Translations under genes and position numbers: made by a program | DNA from: Limnanthes douglasii subsp. nivea | Taxonomy: Eukaryota > Streptophyta > Magnoliopsida > Brassicales > Limnanthaceae | Reading direction: 5' to 3' | NCBI GenBank assembly: GCA_036936605.1 | Contig: JAUPFV010000001.1 | Span: forward strand, 117,870,771-117,934,770 | DNA length: 64,000 nt | In this document: positions 23,509 through 34,286 of the stretch, piece after piece | How the letters are laid out: each line of letters opens with the position of its first letter | Position numbering within the stretch: the stretch's first letter is position 1 | Notes under the pieces: model-generated | What the model was told of the DNA's origin: nothing | Databases searched by the model: none | The model's input: only the letters and a program-made list of their open reading frames with translations

Positions 23509-24129
23509 GAAGAGAGTCTCAGAAAAATGGAGGAAATAACCTAGTAATTCGACCACTTGAGGGCTGGTCAACGATCAAAGGGCACTGCATACAAATGTTA
23601 TCACAGTGGTCAAGATAAAGGAAGAATAAGAATACATGAAAGCATATCCAAACAAACAAACCATAGAAGTGATTTATGAGGGAGATCCATACTTTGGAAC
23701 TACTAAAAGAGCAAGAAAGCGGTACATAAATGATATCAAAATAATATGTCACCTAGTGATATCCCCATACCTATATCGAAACATGTATCTAGATCTATCA
23801 TTTTTGGACCATGATCTAAAAGGAGTAGCATCTCCTATAGTGATACGGTGATAAGAGTATCCCAACAGCCTCTCTATATCATGTTTGCTAACAAAATTTA
23901 CCTATTTTTATAAAACAAAAGTTTTCAATAATTAATGTAAAAGACACTGCATATTTACAAATTTTGATTTGGTAATGTATATTTAAATATGTGGTTACAA
24001 CCTCTTTATAGTTCTCTTTATTTTTCTATTATTATCTTAATAGTAAAATAACTACCTTAAAAATACTGTATTTGTTATAAACTTTGATAATCTAAAATTA
24101 TATAGTGTCAAAATTCTCTTTATATTTAC

Positions 24130-24530
24130 CCAAAATGTAAAGAGATGTTGGGCATGCTCTAATAACAATGGAACTGGTAGTGGTGGAGATAAGAAGGTGA
24201 TGATAGACATGAGCACCTCAATGAATATAATGTACAAAGGTACTAATGAAATGATGAGAGAAGCTTTAGTGTTAACCCTAAGAAAAAAAATCCTAATTGG
24301 CTTCATCGGAGCAAATACAAATCGTCTTGGGAAAATTAATTATGGAAGTAGCTCTTAGGAAGCATGAATTCAGGAAAAAAGTAAAATGCCTTTTTATGGT
24401 GGTAGATGCGCCATCTTCTTATAATATTATACTTAGACAATTATGGATTCATCAAATGCATGTCGTAATGTCTATGACCAATTGGTGTTTGAGGTGCCCT
24501 GTAAACTAAAAAGTAGTCGTATTTAGAAGA
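24130..24530 (+). pseudogene. Gypsy aspartic protease remnant, unit A
   Basis: DKKVMIDMSTSMNIMYKGTN carries the protease active-site region (usual D-T-G/S-S, here DMSTS). After a frameshift the frame continues with KLIMEVALRKHEFRKKVK, VVDAPSSYNIILRQLW and HQMHVVMSMTNWCL. These match the FxVVDxPSxYNxILGRPxL block of Tat proteases. Frameshifted and substituted, so inactive. Confidence 0.75.
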
Positions 24531-25650
24531 AATCAGAAAATATCCAAAGAATGTTATGCAACATTGGACTCTCAAAGCATAATAACTAGAAAGTGAAGGG
24601 GTCGTCTTGGAGGGAGTAGATGAACCCTAAGAAGAGCCTTGGTTGATGAAGCCGTAGGAATAAGTAGAGGATTTAATCATGGAACAAATAAAAATCATGA
24701 TGATTAATCAAGACATAACAATCGATCTTAGATACAAAAATCTAAAAAAATTAAAACAATTTACGAACGTTTTCATTATTACAAAAGAAATAATTGGAGT
24801 TCCAGCTAAATTCATATGTCATCAATTCAATATCATCAATAATTTTAGGCATATGATATAAAAAATGAAATTTTACTCCCAGCAAAAAAAGGTAATTGTT
24901 TCTTGACTAGACAAACTGAGGACCGTATGGCACATACGAGAGTCCTATTATCCAGTGTACACAACTAATCATGTATCGGTAAAAACGAAAAAAGAATAAA
25001 CAAGGTTTTTTCAAATCAAATAGGTCGAAATATACAAGTCTATATTGATAACATGTTAGTAATATATTTACATGGAGAATACCGTCTAACAGACCTCCTC
25101 AAGATGTTGGAAATCTCACACAAGTCATATTTGAACCTAAATTTAAAAACATTTGCTTTCGACGTTTGGTCTGGAAATTTCTTAAGAAATATGATGAGGA
25201 AAAAAAATGAAAGTAAATCTAATGAAACTTCCCAACTTTGACACCATACAGCCTCCAAGGCACATAAAAGAAGTACAAATCCTTATCGAAACACTAACAT
25301 CACTTAACATGCTCTTATCAAGATCTTCAGACAAGTGCCAAATATTATTCCAAGTGTTAAAAGGAGTATGAAAGTTTTAATGGATATTGATATGTGATGA
25401 TGCATTCAACAACATAAAAAAGTTCTTAGCTTTCCCCGATGTACTAATGAAGCGTATGCTTGAAAGAGAGTATCTACTTATATCTAGTCAGTGAATTACT
25501 GATCATGATGGAAGTTATAGAATCTAAAACTATATATATTATGTAAGTGAATTGTTATTACTAGGAGAACCTAGGTATTTACAATTAGGAAAACTTACAT
25601 TAGATTCAGTAGTCGTGGTAGGAAAACTATAAATGTTTTGCTCAATCTAT

Positions 25651-25883
25651 AAATCGTCATGTATTTACACAAAATAAATAAGATTTAAGTTTTAGAGTTT
25701 TATTTGAAATCTTATTCTTATTCAGAGATATCTGTAAATGTAGTCGCTATTTGACTAACGATTTTCTTTATCACTGCAAATAAAAAAATACAATTTCATC
25801 GTTATCGTTAAATTGACGAAATTTTCTATTTTCCACCAGTTTTTATCATGTACGTAAAAATAATATTTTACAAAGCAAATAAT
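25651..25883. other. Short spacer before copia 5' LTR, unit A
   Basis: AT-rich, nothing recognised. The last five bases, ATAAT, may be the copia target duplication (see the 3' side in unit B near 61214-61220). Confidence 0.4.
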
Positions 25884-26536
25884 TGTTAGACAAATTAAAA
25901 AAAATTGACGAAGCGTTTAATTCGAGAAGACCAGTGAAGAAATTTAGTGAGTCACAAATGACTCATTAAGGAAAGTTAATTTCATTAAGGAGAGTTGAAG
26001 ATGTTTTGAATTTCAAAAGACCATTGAAATAATTTAATTAGTCATAAATGACTCATTAATTACTGTATCCTTTCTTCTTCTCCTTTGTATCAAACTCTAT
26101 ATAAAGCGAACAACTAGGCTTGTGAATGTATCGAAAAGAAAAAGAAAAAGAGTCACAAAGTCATTTCTAATAAAATCGATTTGCAGTAGATCTGGAGACG
26201 TAGGCACAGTTTGCCGAACTCCGTTAACAATTTGTGTGTTTGATCTTATTTCTAGTTTATATTGTGGTTGATCTTACTATTGGTTTATTGTGCCGGAGAC
26301 ATAGGCACAATGTTTGATCTTAATATTTCTTTATTGTGCCAGATACATATGCACAGTGTTTGATCTTACTTCTAGTTATTGTGTTTCCAACAACATATTA
26401 TTATTATTATTTTGTATTTACTAAATCTGATAACATGATCGTTTGTGTTTGATCCCTTGCAACACTGTAACAGATTGTCGATTCAGTTATTGGTGTTGTT
26501 CATAATCAGAGGGTCTTTTGCGTAAGACCCCTTAGA
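25884..26536 (+). repeat. Copia 5' LTR, unit A
   Basis: Starts TGTTAGACAAATT and runs to just before the PBS. Contains TATATAAA at 26098-26105 and two 46-bp tandem copies with an internal palindrome (TTGTGCC ... GGCACAA) at about 26284-26375. Matched by the unit B 5' LTR 55874-56522 and, at more distance, by the 3' LTRs. Confidence 0.9.
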
Positions 26537-26538
26537 AC

Positions 26539-26550
26539 TGGTATCAGAGC
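26539..26550 (+). other. Copia primer-binding site, unit A
   Basis: TGGTATCAGAGC, complementary to the 3' end of initiator Met-tRNA, 2-3 nt behind the LTR. Confidence 0.95.
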
Positions 26551-26599
26551 ATCAAGATTGGTAGCGATCTAAAGGAGGTCAGATTTTAGTGGGAGCAAT

Positions 26600-27395
26600 A
26601 GATGCAGATGAAGGAAAGGCGAGACTCAAAAAGTTCGATGGTGTAGACTTTGGGTTGTGAAAGATGCAGATCAAATATTATCTGTACCAGAAAAAACTTT
26701 ATCAACCCCTCTCAGAAAAAAAGCCAGAGAGTATGAAAGATGAATAATGGACCCTTCTTAAAAGACAAGCCCTTGGAGTTATCCGATTGACGTTATCCCA
26801 TAATTTTGCTTTCAACATCGTAAAGGAAACAACCACGACGAGTCTTATGAAGGTTCTCTTCAGTATGTATGAGAAGCCATCAGCGTTCAACAAAGTTCAC
26901 TTGATGAGGCGTTTATTCAATTTGCGAATGACGGAATGCGCATCTGTAGCTCAACACCTCAATGAACTTAATACAATCATAACCCAATTGAGTTTGGTTG
27001 AAATTGATTTTGATGAAGAAATAAGAGTATTAATATTATAGTCTTCTCTACCATATAGTTGGAATGTTACTATCACGACGGTGAGTAGCTCGTTAGGAAG
27101 CAATAAGTTGAAATTTGATGATGTTCGTGACCTAGTTCTCAGTGAAGAGATTCGAAAAAGAGAATCAGGTGAGTCATCAATTTCCTCAGTCTTAAATACA
27201 TAGTCAAGAGGAATAAATTCAACCAGATGGTATGGACGTGGTAAATCGAACTATCAAGGCAGATCAAGAGACGGGAAGTCCAAGTCCATGAATCTTAAAA
27301 AAATCCAAGGGCCAAGAAATATCGAGTGTTGGAACTGTGGGAAGACCGGATACTATAAAAGTCAGTGCAAGAGAGAACCAAAATACTAGGAGAAG
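26600..27395 (+). pseudogene. Copia gag, unit A
   Basis: Recognisable blocks: LKKFDGVDF, KMQIKYYLYQKKL, MYEKPSAFNKVHLMRRLFNL, QHLNELNTIITQL, FDDVRDLVLSEEIRKRES, and the zinc knuckle CWNCGKTGYYKSQC at 27327-27368. The knuckle has the CX2CX4HX4C spacing, but its His is replaced by Tyr, which would impair zinc binding. Stops occur inside (for example after FDGVDFGL and after RVLIL). It would encode the capsid/nucleocapsid of the retrotransposon particle; inactive. Confidence 0.88.
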
Positions 27396-27454
27396 AAGAC
27401 AGAGTCAAATATCACTTCAAAAAGAAACGATGCGTTAATATGTTCCTTAGAAAA

Positions 27455-28500
27455 CAAGGTAGAGTCTTGGCTTTTAGACTCTGGAGCATCATTCCACACT
27501 ACTTCGAAGAAAGAATTCTTTGAGAGGTTTGTCCCTAGTAAACTTGGAAATGTATATCTTGGTAACGATCAACCTTGTGATATTATTGATAAAGGTACTG
27601 TGAAAATTAAGTTGAATGGGTCTATATGGGAACAGAAAGATGTGAGGCATATCCCTGATCTGATAAAGAACTTAATCTTAGTAGGGAAGTTGGCTAGCAA
27701 AGGCTACACTACAATCTTCTATGGTAACAACTGGAAGATTTTAAAGGGAGCAATGACAGTTGCTCGCGGAAAGAAGAGCGATACTCTTTACAAGACAACA
27801 GAGATGAGCTGTTCAATTGCAATAGCAGCATGAAACAAAATTCTAAATGTTTGGCACAAGAGGCTTGGAAATATGAGTGAGAAAGGTATGACAATGAAGT
27901 ACTCGAACGGAAAACTTCCAGGTCTTCAGTCAATCAATATAGAAATGTGCGAAGATTGCATATTTTGAAAACAGAAAAGGATCAGTTTTCAGACAAATGG
28001 AGGAACCCCAAAGAAAGAAAGGCTAGAGCTTCTTCACTCTGAAATTTGGGGGCCAACAACTGTTTCATCTATAGGAGGGAAATATTACTTCGTGACTTTT
28101 ATCGATGATCATTCTCGAAAGTTATAGGTTTATTTTTTAAAGCATAAATCTGAAGTATTTGATGTTTTTAGAAGATGGAAATCTATGGTTGAGAATGAGA
28201 CATTTTTGAAGATTAAAAAGCTCGCCGATAATGGTGGTGAATATAAGGACACCATATTTAATTTTTTTTCTCTGAGAACGGTATCCTTATGGAGAGAATT
28301 GTGCAAGGTACGCCTCAGTACAATGGTATTGCCAAACGTATGAATAGAACATTGACAAAAAGAGCCAGAAGCATTCGTATACAATCCGGTCTACCGAAGC
28401 ATATTTGGGCAGAAGCAGTCAACACATCGGCTTACCTGGTTAACTGAGGCCTAACGGTTCCCTTGGATCATATAATACCCAAGGAAGTATGGAGTGAAAG
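27455..28500 (+). pseudogene. Copia protease and integrase region, unit A
   Basis: Protease: SWLLDSGASFHTTSKKEFF with the D-S-G triad at about 27475-27483. Then the pre-integrase zinc region VWHKRLGNMSEKGM ... CEDCIF, the integrase core with LLHSEIWGPT, YYFVTFIDDHSRKL and LADNGGEYKD (D, D), and NGIAKRMNRTLTKRARSI for the Glu helix, where the usual E is changed to K. Frame breaks near 27833, 28126 and 28260. Cut at 28498 by a deletion that removes the end of the integrase and the following linker. Confidence 0.85.
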
Positions 28501-28559
28501 ATGGGTATACTGGGTGGAAGATGAGCATGACGGCTCTAATAGATACAAACCCTGACTAG

Positions 28560-29380
28560 TTGTCAAAGGATTCTAGCAAAAGAAAGAGATTAATTACATC
28601 GACATTTTTCCTCCAGTTGTGAAGCTCAATACTATTAGATCAGCGTTGATTATTGTTGCCATTGAAAAGCTTTATCTTGAACAGTTAGATGTTAAGACTG
28701 TATTTCTTCATGTGGACCTTGATGAGGAGATATATATGTATCAACGAGAAAGTTTCTTACAATAAGGGAAAGAAAACATGGTATGCAAACTCAAGAAAAG
28801 TTTGTATGGTCTAAAACAAGCTCCAAGACAGTGGTACAAGAAATTTGACGGTTTTATGCAAAAAAAGAGCTTCGAGAAGTGTAATGTGGACCACTGTTGT
28901 TATTTTAAAAGATGTAAGTCCAGTTATCTCATTTTGCTACTCTATGTTGATGATATGTTAGTAGCAGATTTAGATATGGATGATATTAGAAGTTTGAAGC
29001 AACAATTGTCAAAAGAATTTGACATGAAGAACTTGGGTCCGATGAAGAAGATTCTTGGAATGCAAATTACAAGAGATAAGCATAGAAAAGTTTTGCAGTT
29101 ATCTCAGTCAGAGTACATCAATCACATTTTGAAGAGATCTAGCATGGGTGATGCCAAGACAGTTAGTACACCATTGGCAGGTCACTTTCATTTATCGAAG
29201 GATCAATCCCCTCCGACGGAGGACGAAAAAGACTTCATGGTTAAGGTTCCTTACGCCTCAGCTATTAGGAGTTTGATGTATGCAACGGTCTGTACGGGAT
29301 CAGATCAGACATTAATCATGCAGTGGGAGTTGGGAGTAGGTTTATGTCAAACCCAGGGAAAATTCATTGGGAAGCTGTGA
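28560..29380 (+). pseudogene. Copia reverse transcriptase, unit A
   Basis: The open stretch from 28778 contains [20 protein letters not shown], the catalytic YVDDM at 28943-28957, FDMKNLGPMKKILGMQI and SQSEYINHILKRSSM, the conserved fingers/palm/thumb order of copia RT. A decayed upstream part (LVVKGF, LEQLDVKTVFLHV) carries the first catalytic Asp region, with stops. A stop also lies just before 28778. Would copy element RNA into DNA; inactive because the frame is broken. Confidence 0.9.
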
Positions 29381-29388
29381 AATAGATT

Positions 29389-29910
29389 TTGAGGTACCTA
29401 CTAGGCACCACAGAAAAGTGCTTGTATTTTGGTAATGGTGAGTTAAAGGTACAAGGCTACGCAGATGCAGATTTTGGAGGTGAAGTAGATCATCGGAAAA
29501 GCACCACCGGTTATATATTTATTATTGGAACTACAACTGTTAGTTGGATGTCAAAGTTACAGAAAATTGTCACTCTATCAACTACGGAGGTTGAGTATGT
29601 AGTAGTGACTGAAGCCAGTAAAGAAATGATATGGCTTCAAGGGTTGTTAACCGAGCTGGGATTCATACAGAAGAAGAACGTTTTGCATAGGGATAGTCAG
29701 AGTGAAATCCAGTTGGCGAAGAACTCAACATTTGATTCAAGAACCAAGCATATCGGTCATCGTTATCATTTCATCAGATCTTTATTGGAAGATGGGGTAT
29801 TGATACTGGAAAAGATCCAAGGAAGCAAAAATCCAACGGATATGTTGACAAAGACAGTAACCATTGAAAAACTGAAGTTGCGTTCAACTTCAGTTGGTCT
29901 GCAAGAGTAA
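29389..29910 (+). pseudogene. Copia RNase H, unit A
   Basis: An open stretch of 173 codons: GYADADFGGEVDHRKSTTGY (first catalytic Asp), STTEVEYVVVTEASKEMIWL (catalytic Glu), LHRDSQSEIQLAKNSTF (Asp) and RTKHIGHRYHFIR. This domain looks undamaged by itself, but it is separated from the RT by a stop at 29378-29380. Ends 72 nt before the 3' LTR. Confidence 0.9.
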
Positions 29911-29981
29911 CAAGACTAGAAAGATCTGCTACATAGATTGAGGAGTGAAGACAGGTTCCAACCAGTCTTCAAGTGGGAGAT

Positions 29982-30171
29982 TGTTAGACTAATTAAAAAA
30001 GAGTTGACGAAGCTTTTAATTCGAGAAGACGAGTGAAGAAATTTAGTGAGTCACAAATAACTCATTAAGGAGAGTTAAATTCATTAAGGAGAGTTGAAGA
30101 CGTTTTAAATTTCAAAAGACCATTGAAATAATTTAATTAGTCATAAATGGCTCATTAATTATTATAATCGT
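29982..30171 (+). repeat. Copia 3' LTR, truncated, unit A
   Basis: Starts TGTTAGACTAATT directly after the polypurine tract AAGTGGGAGAT. Similarity to the 5' LTR stops at about 30171, where the sequence joins the right arm of the foldback element seen complete in unit B (61658-61796). About 920 bp are missing relative to unit B. Confidence 0.85.
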
Positions 30172-31142
30172 TTTACGCACGCGGTACTGAAATTATAAAT
30201 TTTTATAAACAAAAAACCCTTACCTTTAATTTTTTTGTCGAAGTACTAAATGACACAAAACGTGATAATCAAGAGACGAGACCACGATTTTAGCCTCCAC
30301 ATCGATTATAGACATTGTTGTGTTAATATATTCTTTTACTTTTACATCTGAAGTTTTCTAAGAAGGTTAAGAGTTTTCGAACACGTGACACGTGAGTATA
30401 TTTCACTTTTCTCATCCCACGTGCAGAACTTTCTAGGAACCAAAGCAGCGACTTGTAACAGCTAGCTTCCGAGTCTTTGAAATTGTAACCTTCATATACT
30501 TTTTTCTTTTTACTTTATATGATACTTGTGTATAAGTATTTTAGGTCCCTACTCTTCTTATCGTTTTCTTTTTAATTTTATTAAAATAATTTTATATTTA
30601 TCGCAAGCTAGCTATAATTTAGACATGAATATGTTGGGATTATATTTATAAAACAAAAAGTAGATAAATAGTTACGTTAATTTAGACAGGTATATATTGG
30701 GGTTATATTAATTAATTACGGTTATAATTAGGGTGGACTATATTGATCATGGTTGATTAGCTTTAGCTATAATTTGCGTATTTTTACTGAAACAAAAACA
30801 CATTATTTGTATCATTTTCTTTCTCACATCCACGTCTAAATTTATATTGTCTGCATGTAGTAGGAATTACCAATGCCTTCGGTTAAATTATTCCTTAAAA
30901 TTTTATAAATTAGCTAGACTAAGTTTGTTAATTTTACAAACACTTATTTCTGTTACAAACTCTCAATTTATATACATTTTTTACAAAACTCGAAGTTTTT
31001 GTAAAACAATAAAGACTATATACTTCTTTCTAAAAATTCTCGATCTTTATAAAATCCTAAGAAAAATAAAAAGTAAGAATTTTGCTAATGATTTTGAAAC
31101 TCCAAATAAAACAATATTTTTATATAATTAGATCTAAAATTT
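30172..31142. other. Non-coding region with foldback remnant and G-box cluster, unit A
   Basis: Positions 30172-30285 are the remaining right arm of the inverted-repeat element (ACGCACGCGG ... ACACAAAACGTGATAATC). Then follow the G-box cluster at 30383-30424 and AT-rich DNA. The 94-codon frame at 30847-31131 is low-complexity and not supported. Confidence 0.5.
30383..30424. promoter_or_regulatory. Three CACGTG motifs in 42 bp, unit A
   Basis: Palindromic G-boxes (bZIP/bHLH binding sites) at 30383-30388, 30390-30395 and 30419-30424. All three are kept in unit B at 61887-61928. No gene is recognised downstream, so a function is speculative. They may be part of a transposon promoter. Confidence 0.4.
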
Positions 31143-31689
31143 CCATTTTTTATATCTAATCCGGTTTAGGAAAATTGTTTTTACAGTCAGATGCCTAAAT
31201 TTTACATAATATTTTAGTAATAGTTTTTACCACTAACGTGTGCAGTAGCCCACACTGCAGGTGCTATTTTTTCAAACCACCAGTGTGCCCACTTTGTATT
31301 GGCCGTGCCAAAATTACATTGTACAATATTTACATTAGTTTGGTCACATCCGGTGTAATTTCTATCTCATCGGTAAGAAATCAAGCACCAACGGTTTATT
31401 GTGGTTGGCACCGCCAGTGGTTGTGTTATGACATTTTCGGTATGGATATCCAACACCGCCGGGGGAGGGGCTGTTAAAAAACAAATACGAACGGTAGTTT
31501 TTAATTTACTTCTCACATGAGCGGTGTGGATGTTTTGTGCCAAATGTGGGAATAAAAAATGATGGCGTAAAATTGTTATACTGTTGGTGCGTTAATTCCA
31601 CCGCCAGGTTTACCCGTCGTTGTACAGTTATCCGCTTTATTATGATTTTCATAATTAAATTTTGGGTACGTAGAAAGAGCTCCATGAAT

Positions 31690-32111
31690 CCGAATTAACT
31701 AGAGAGGATTTCGAACCTTGAATTGTCGATTATAGTGATTTGTTTACCACAAAATTCAACGATACACAACAACAATTGGTTGATTTGATTACGATTACCG
31801 TAAATGATAACAGGTTTGTAGTTATGTTACGATGTCGCAATGCCAAAATTATACAAAATCCTACAATAATGTTTGTGTGTGATTCATAAGGAAAGTAAAC
31901 GAAGTTTGTAGAACCAAAATATCTTAAGATGAAGTTTACCGGAACCAAGAAGTGCGGATACCCTTTGACGCTTAAAATTAATAGGGTAAATGATGATTTA
32001 GGGTCCTTAGAGGTCATATGCGGGGTTCACAATCATGAGACTACAAAATTCAGTGAAGATAATTCAGACTTGGGACGACTGTCTAAAGAAGAGTTGGAAT
32101 TTGTAATTTAG
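31690..32111 (+). pseudogene. FAR1-type DNA-binding domain of decayed MULE transposase, unit A
   Basis: KFNDTQQQLVDLI, then KFTGTKKCGYPLTLK and SLEVICGVHNHETTKF, followed by LGRLSKEELEFVI. This is the C...C...HxH zinc-binding (WRKY/GCM1-like) domain that precedes MULE transposases (usual form TGTKKCxCPFxLK ... CGxHNHE). A key Cys (CxC) is replaced (CGY). Ends at a stop. Counterpart at 63280-63701. Confidence 0.75.
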
Positions 32112-32399
32112 TTCTACCAAAATAAAATCCCGTCCTTGAGATATTATTGGCAGTGTGAAAAAGTTGAACCCTAACAATTCATTGTCCCTGCGCACCGTTT
32201 ACAATGCTCAAGTAAACAACGGAATATTGAGAAAAGGGGTAGCTCGTAGTTCCAATATTTGTTAAGTGAACTAAAAATATTAAATGATTAGAAATTATAT
32301 ACATTGTGCGAAGACAAAAGCAGTAACATAAGTAAAACAAATTTTGCGAACCTGGTTAGTTTCAATTTGTTACGTACATTTCTAAATATGCTAACACTT

Positions 32400-32820
32400 A
32401 CAAAGTAATAAGAGATATGATTTCGTTGTATGAGGTTGTTAGAGCCTCTTGTATCGGGAAAACTTTCTACATCGGATTTGCGTTTATATCAGGGAAGAAA
32501 TTTGAGTTCTACAAATTGGTGTTAGAATGTTTACAATCATTAATGGTAACTCACTCCATCAAAACACCTTCCATTATTTTGGAGGATGGAGACTTAACAT
32601 TGGTGAAAGATGTCGATGAAGTGTTTCCCAATGCAACCCACATGTTACAGGGATACATTTATCACGTGGATAACTAACAAGCCATTGTATTTTGGTAACC
32701 AAACTATTAATTGTTTGAAGAGCGCTCATTACAACCTCAAGTGTTTTATTGGTACACGCAAAGGTAACTTCGGTTCGTTTTGGTTGAAGGTGCATACTTT
32801 GATCGAATTGTAGCACAGAA
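32400..32820 (+). pseudogene. MULE transposase core remnant, unit A
   Basis: LYEVVRASCIGKTFYIGFAF and then IILEDGDLTLVKDVDEVFPN with ATHML match the MULE core (usual VIVTDRDLALMNAI...VFPxATxxLCxWHI). The catalytic Asp of TDR is replaced in this reading by EDGD, and the CxxH that follows is lost. Further fragments to 32816 follow in other frames. Non-functional. Confidence 0.7.
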
Positions 32821-32924
32821 AAATTAAAGCCTCGTTTGAAAGAGTCAATTGTTAGCCCTACATATATTCACTAACAATGTGTACGACAAGCTAAAAGATA
32901 ACTGGTGAGTTTGATTACTTGTAT

Positions 32925-33232
32925 TGCCTTAGTAAATTGAGAGAAGTCAGATTAGAGAGAGAGAGAGAGAGAAATAGGTTTTAGAGAGAGAAAATCAAAT
33001 TGCCACAATGATCTAACTCAAAAGCCAACCCTTTTATTAGATCAGCCTTGGCTTTTATATAGAGGCGCAAAGACTTATCTTTTAACTGAAAACAATTACA
33101 TAAAAATGATAATTACACGTTAGTCCCTAACTAAAATACATAGTTCTAAGTTTATCATCTAGCTTTACAATGTGTTATAAGAGGTTTTATTCTTTACATT
33201 TTAGTCCTCAAAGTTCCATTTCCTTATCAACA
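32925..33232 (-). mobile_element. Probable solo LTR, minus strand, inside the decayed MULE
   Basis: On the minus strand the 308-bp segment begins TGTTGATAAGG and ends TTACTAAGGCA (TG...CA). It carries CTATATAAAAG as a TATA box and a CT-rich leader ((CT)n at the end). It interrupts MULE-like sequence. Flanking bases TGTAT and ACGTC do not match, so the target duplication is lost or the boundaries are wrong. Confidence 0.4.
32952..32973. repeat. (GA)n microsatellite
   Basis: A run of about 11 GA dinucleotides within the probable solo LTR. Confidence 0.85.
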
Positions 33233-33979
33233 ACGTCTTTCACTATGTTTTGGAACTCTTTTCCTCAGAGGTAAAATGAGCTCAAACAATGGCAGTTGAG
33301 TATGGTATGTCTTGTGTTGTGCAATACAAACAACGTACGAGTACCTTGTTCTTACGAAATCTATGAATTTGTAAGCAAATGCTTAGAGGTACCTTTATAT
33401 TTTTTCATGATCATTGGAAGTGATTAGATATAGTTGCATGTATTGATCTTACGACGATCGAGAAATTAAAATTAAAACTGGATAAACTTGTAGTCAATGT
33501 CATGGAAACCAATGATGAAGCCATGTATAGAGCATGTGTATAAGAAATGGTTTGCGTGAAATAACTTCCATTTTAGAGAATTTGGAAAAACTAAAAGCGT
33601 GTGGTCATCCAGCTTCCAAATGTAAGTTATCTATTAATGCATCTGACTCATCGACTTAAGACGAAAAATCATATTACAAGCATATGATAGCTTCTGAGAA
33701 ACCGAGTGCGCCATCGTTAGTAAAATATTTTAAAAGTTCATTGGTCAATTTGCGTAAAGGGAGCGGAACTCCACCTAAAAAATTGGTAGGATAGATGAGT
33801 TCATAAACAAGGGAGCGGTTATCCTACACAAGCAATTGAAATGATGGATTCTATTGGAATTGATGGAGTCAGATATTTTTTACACTACTACTTACCCCTA
33901 TCCGATGGGCAATTCAGATTTAGTGATTACCATGAGAAACCGGACAGGGTAAAACTAGTGGAACGTGACTAAGCTAAGT

Positions 33980-34216
33980 GCTGGTCATTTCATACCTTGG
34001 GCTAATGAGTTCTTAAACTTGACCCAAGCCTATTATCTGACCCGAAAGACCCTTAGGTAATTAATTAGTATAAATACTCCAACCACTTTTATTAATGAGG
34101 GTGATCAGAATTTTATACAACCACGCGACTTAATTATCTCTCTACACTCCACCTTAAACATTAAATTCCCAAAACACTTTACAAAATTACACTCAATAGA
34201 AATAATCCACACTATA
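33980..34216 (+). repeat. 5' LTR (3' portion) of the gypsy element
   Basis: Contains TATAAATACTCC at 34069-34080, placed as an LTR promoter, and ends directly before the PBS. The LTR start is not known, because the other LTR is outside the window. The left boundary given is a guess. Confidence 0.5.
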
Positions 34217-34234
34217 TTGGCGACCAAAGTGGGA
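34217..34234 (+). other. Gypsy primer-binding site
   Basis: TTGGCGACCAAAGTGGGA, in the position and style of the TTGGCGCC...GGGA junctions of Tat/Athila elements. Confidence 0.7.
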
Positions 34235-34286
34235 GCAAGACGGTGCCTGAATTTCATATTCAAAACCAGCATACAAGGTAGTTTGG

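Larger units (their letters stand above)
22994..25650 (+). mobile_element. Ty3/gypsy (Tat-like) remnant, unit A
   Basis: Order: PBS-like TTGGCGTTACCTGTAGAAAA (22994-23013), gag (23062-23508 with one in-frame stop), protease (about 24130-24530), RT debris (24660-25250), RT/RNase H connection (25250-25500), end of RNase H (SELLLLGEPRYLQLGKL, about 25540-25610). Compared with unit B, about 275 bp of the RT core (B 54285-54560) are deleted, while about 175 bp deleted in B (A 25285-25455) are kept. No integrase or 3' LTR. Confidence 0.8.
25884..30171 (+). mobile_element. Ty1/copia element (Tork/Tnt1-like), unit A, 3' LTR truncated
   Basis: 5' LTR (25884-26536), PBS, gag with CCHC-like knuckle, protease, integrase, RT, RNase H, polypurine tract AAGTGGGAGAT, and the first about 190 bp of the 3' LTR. 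One polyprotein frame is broken by stops and frameshifts. About 600 bp between integrase and RT (present in unit B at 58485-59100) are deleted at 28498. The PPT/LTR junction and the RT/RNase H motifs fit the Tork group, but the subgroup is a judgement by eye. Confidence 0.9.
31143..33980 (+). mobile_element. Decayed MULE (FAR1/MULE transposase), unit A
   Basis: A non-coding 5' part with GGTG/CACC-rich sequence (31200-31630) is followed by a decayed transposase gene on the plus strand (31690-32820), interrupted by a probable solo LTR (32925-33232) and continuing as debris to about 33780. Ends not determined; the gypsy LTR begins somewhere before 34216. The FAR1/MULE family differs from the younger element at 41100-46851. 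Confidence 0.65.

Noticed and set aside
18085..30171. One single large retroelement from the two copia and one gypsy regions
   Set aside because: Each has its own PBS/LTR context, and the domain order restarts (gag to RT, then gag to RNase H, then gag to RNase H), so they are separate, adjacent insertions.
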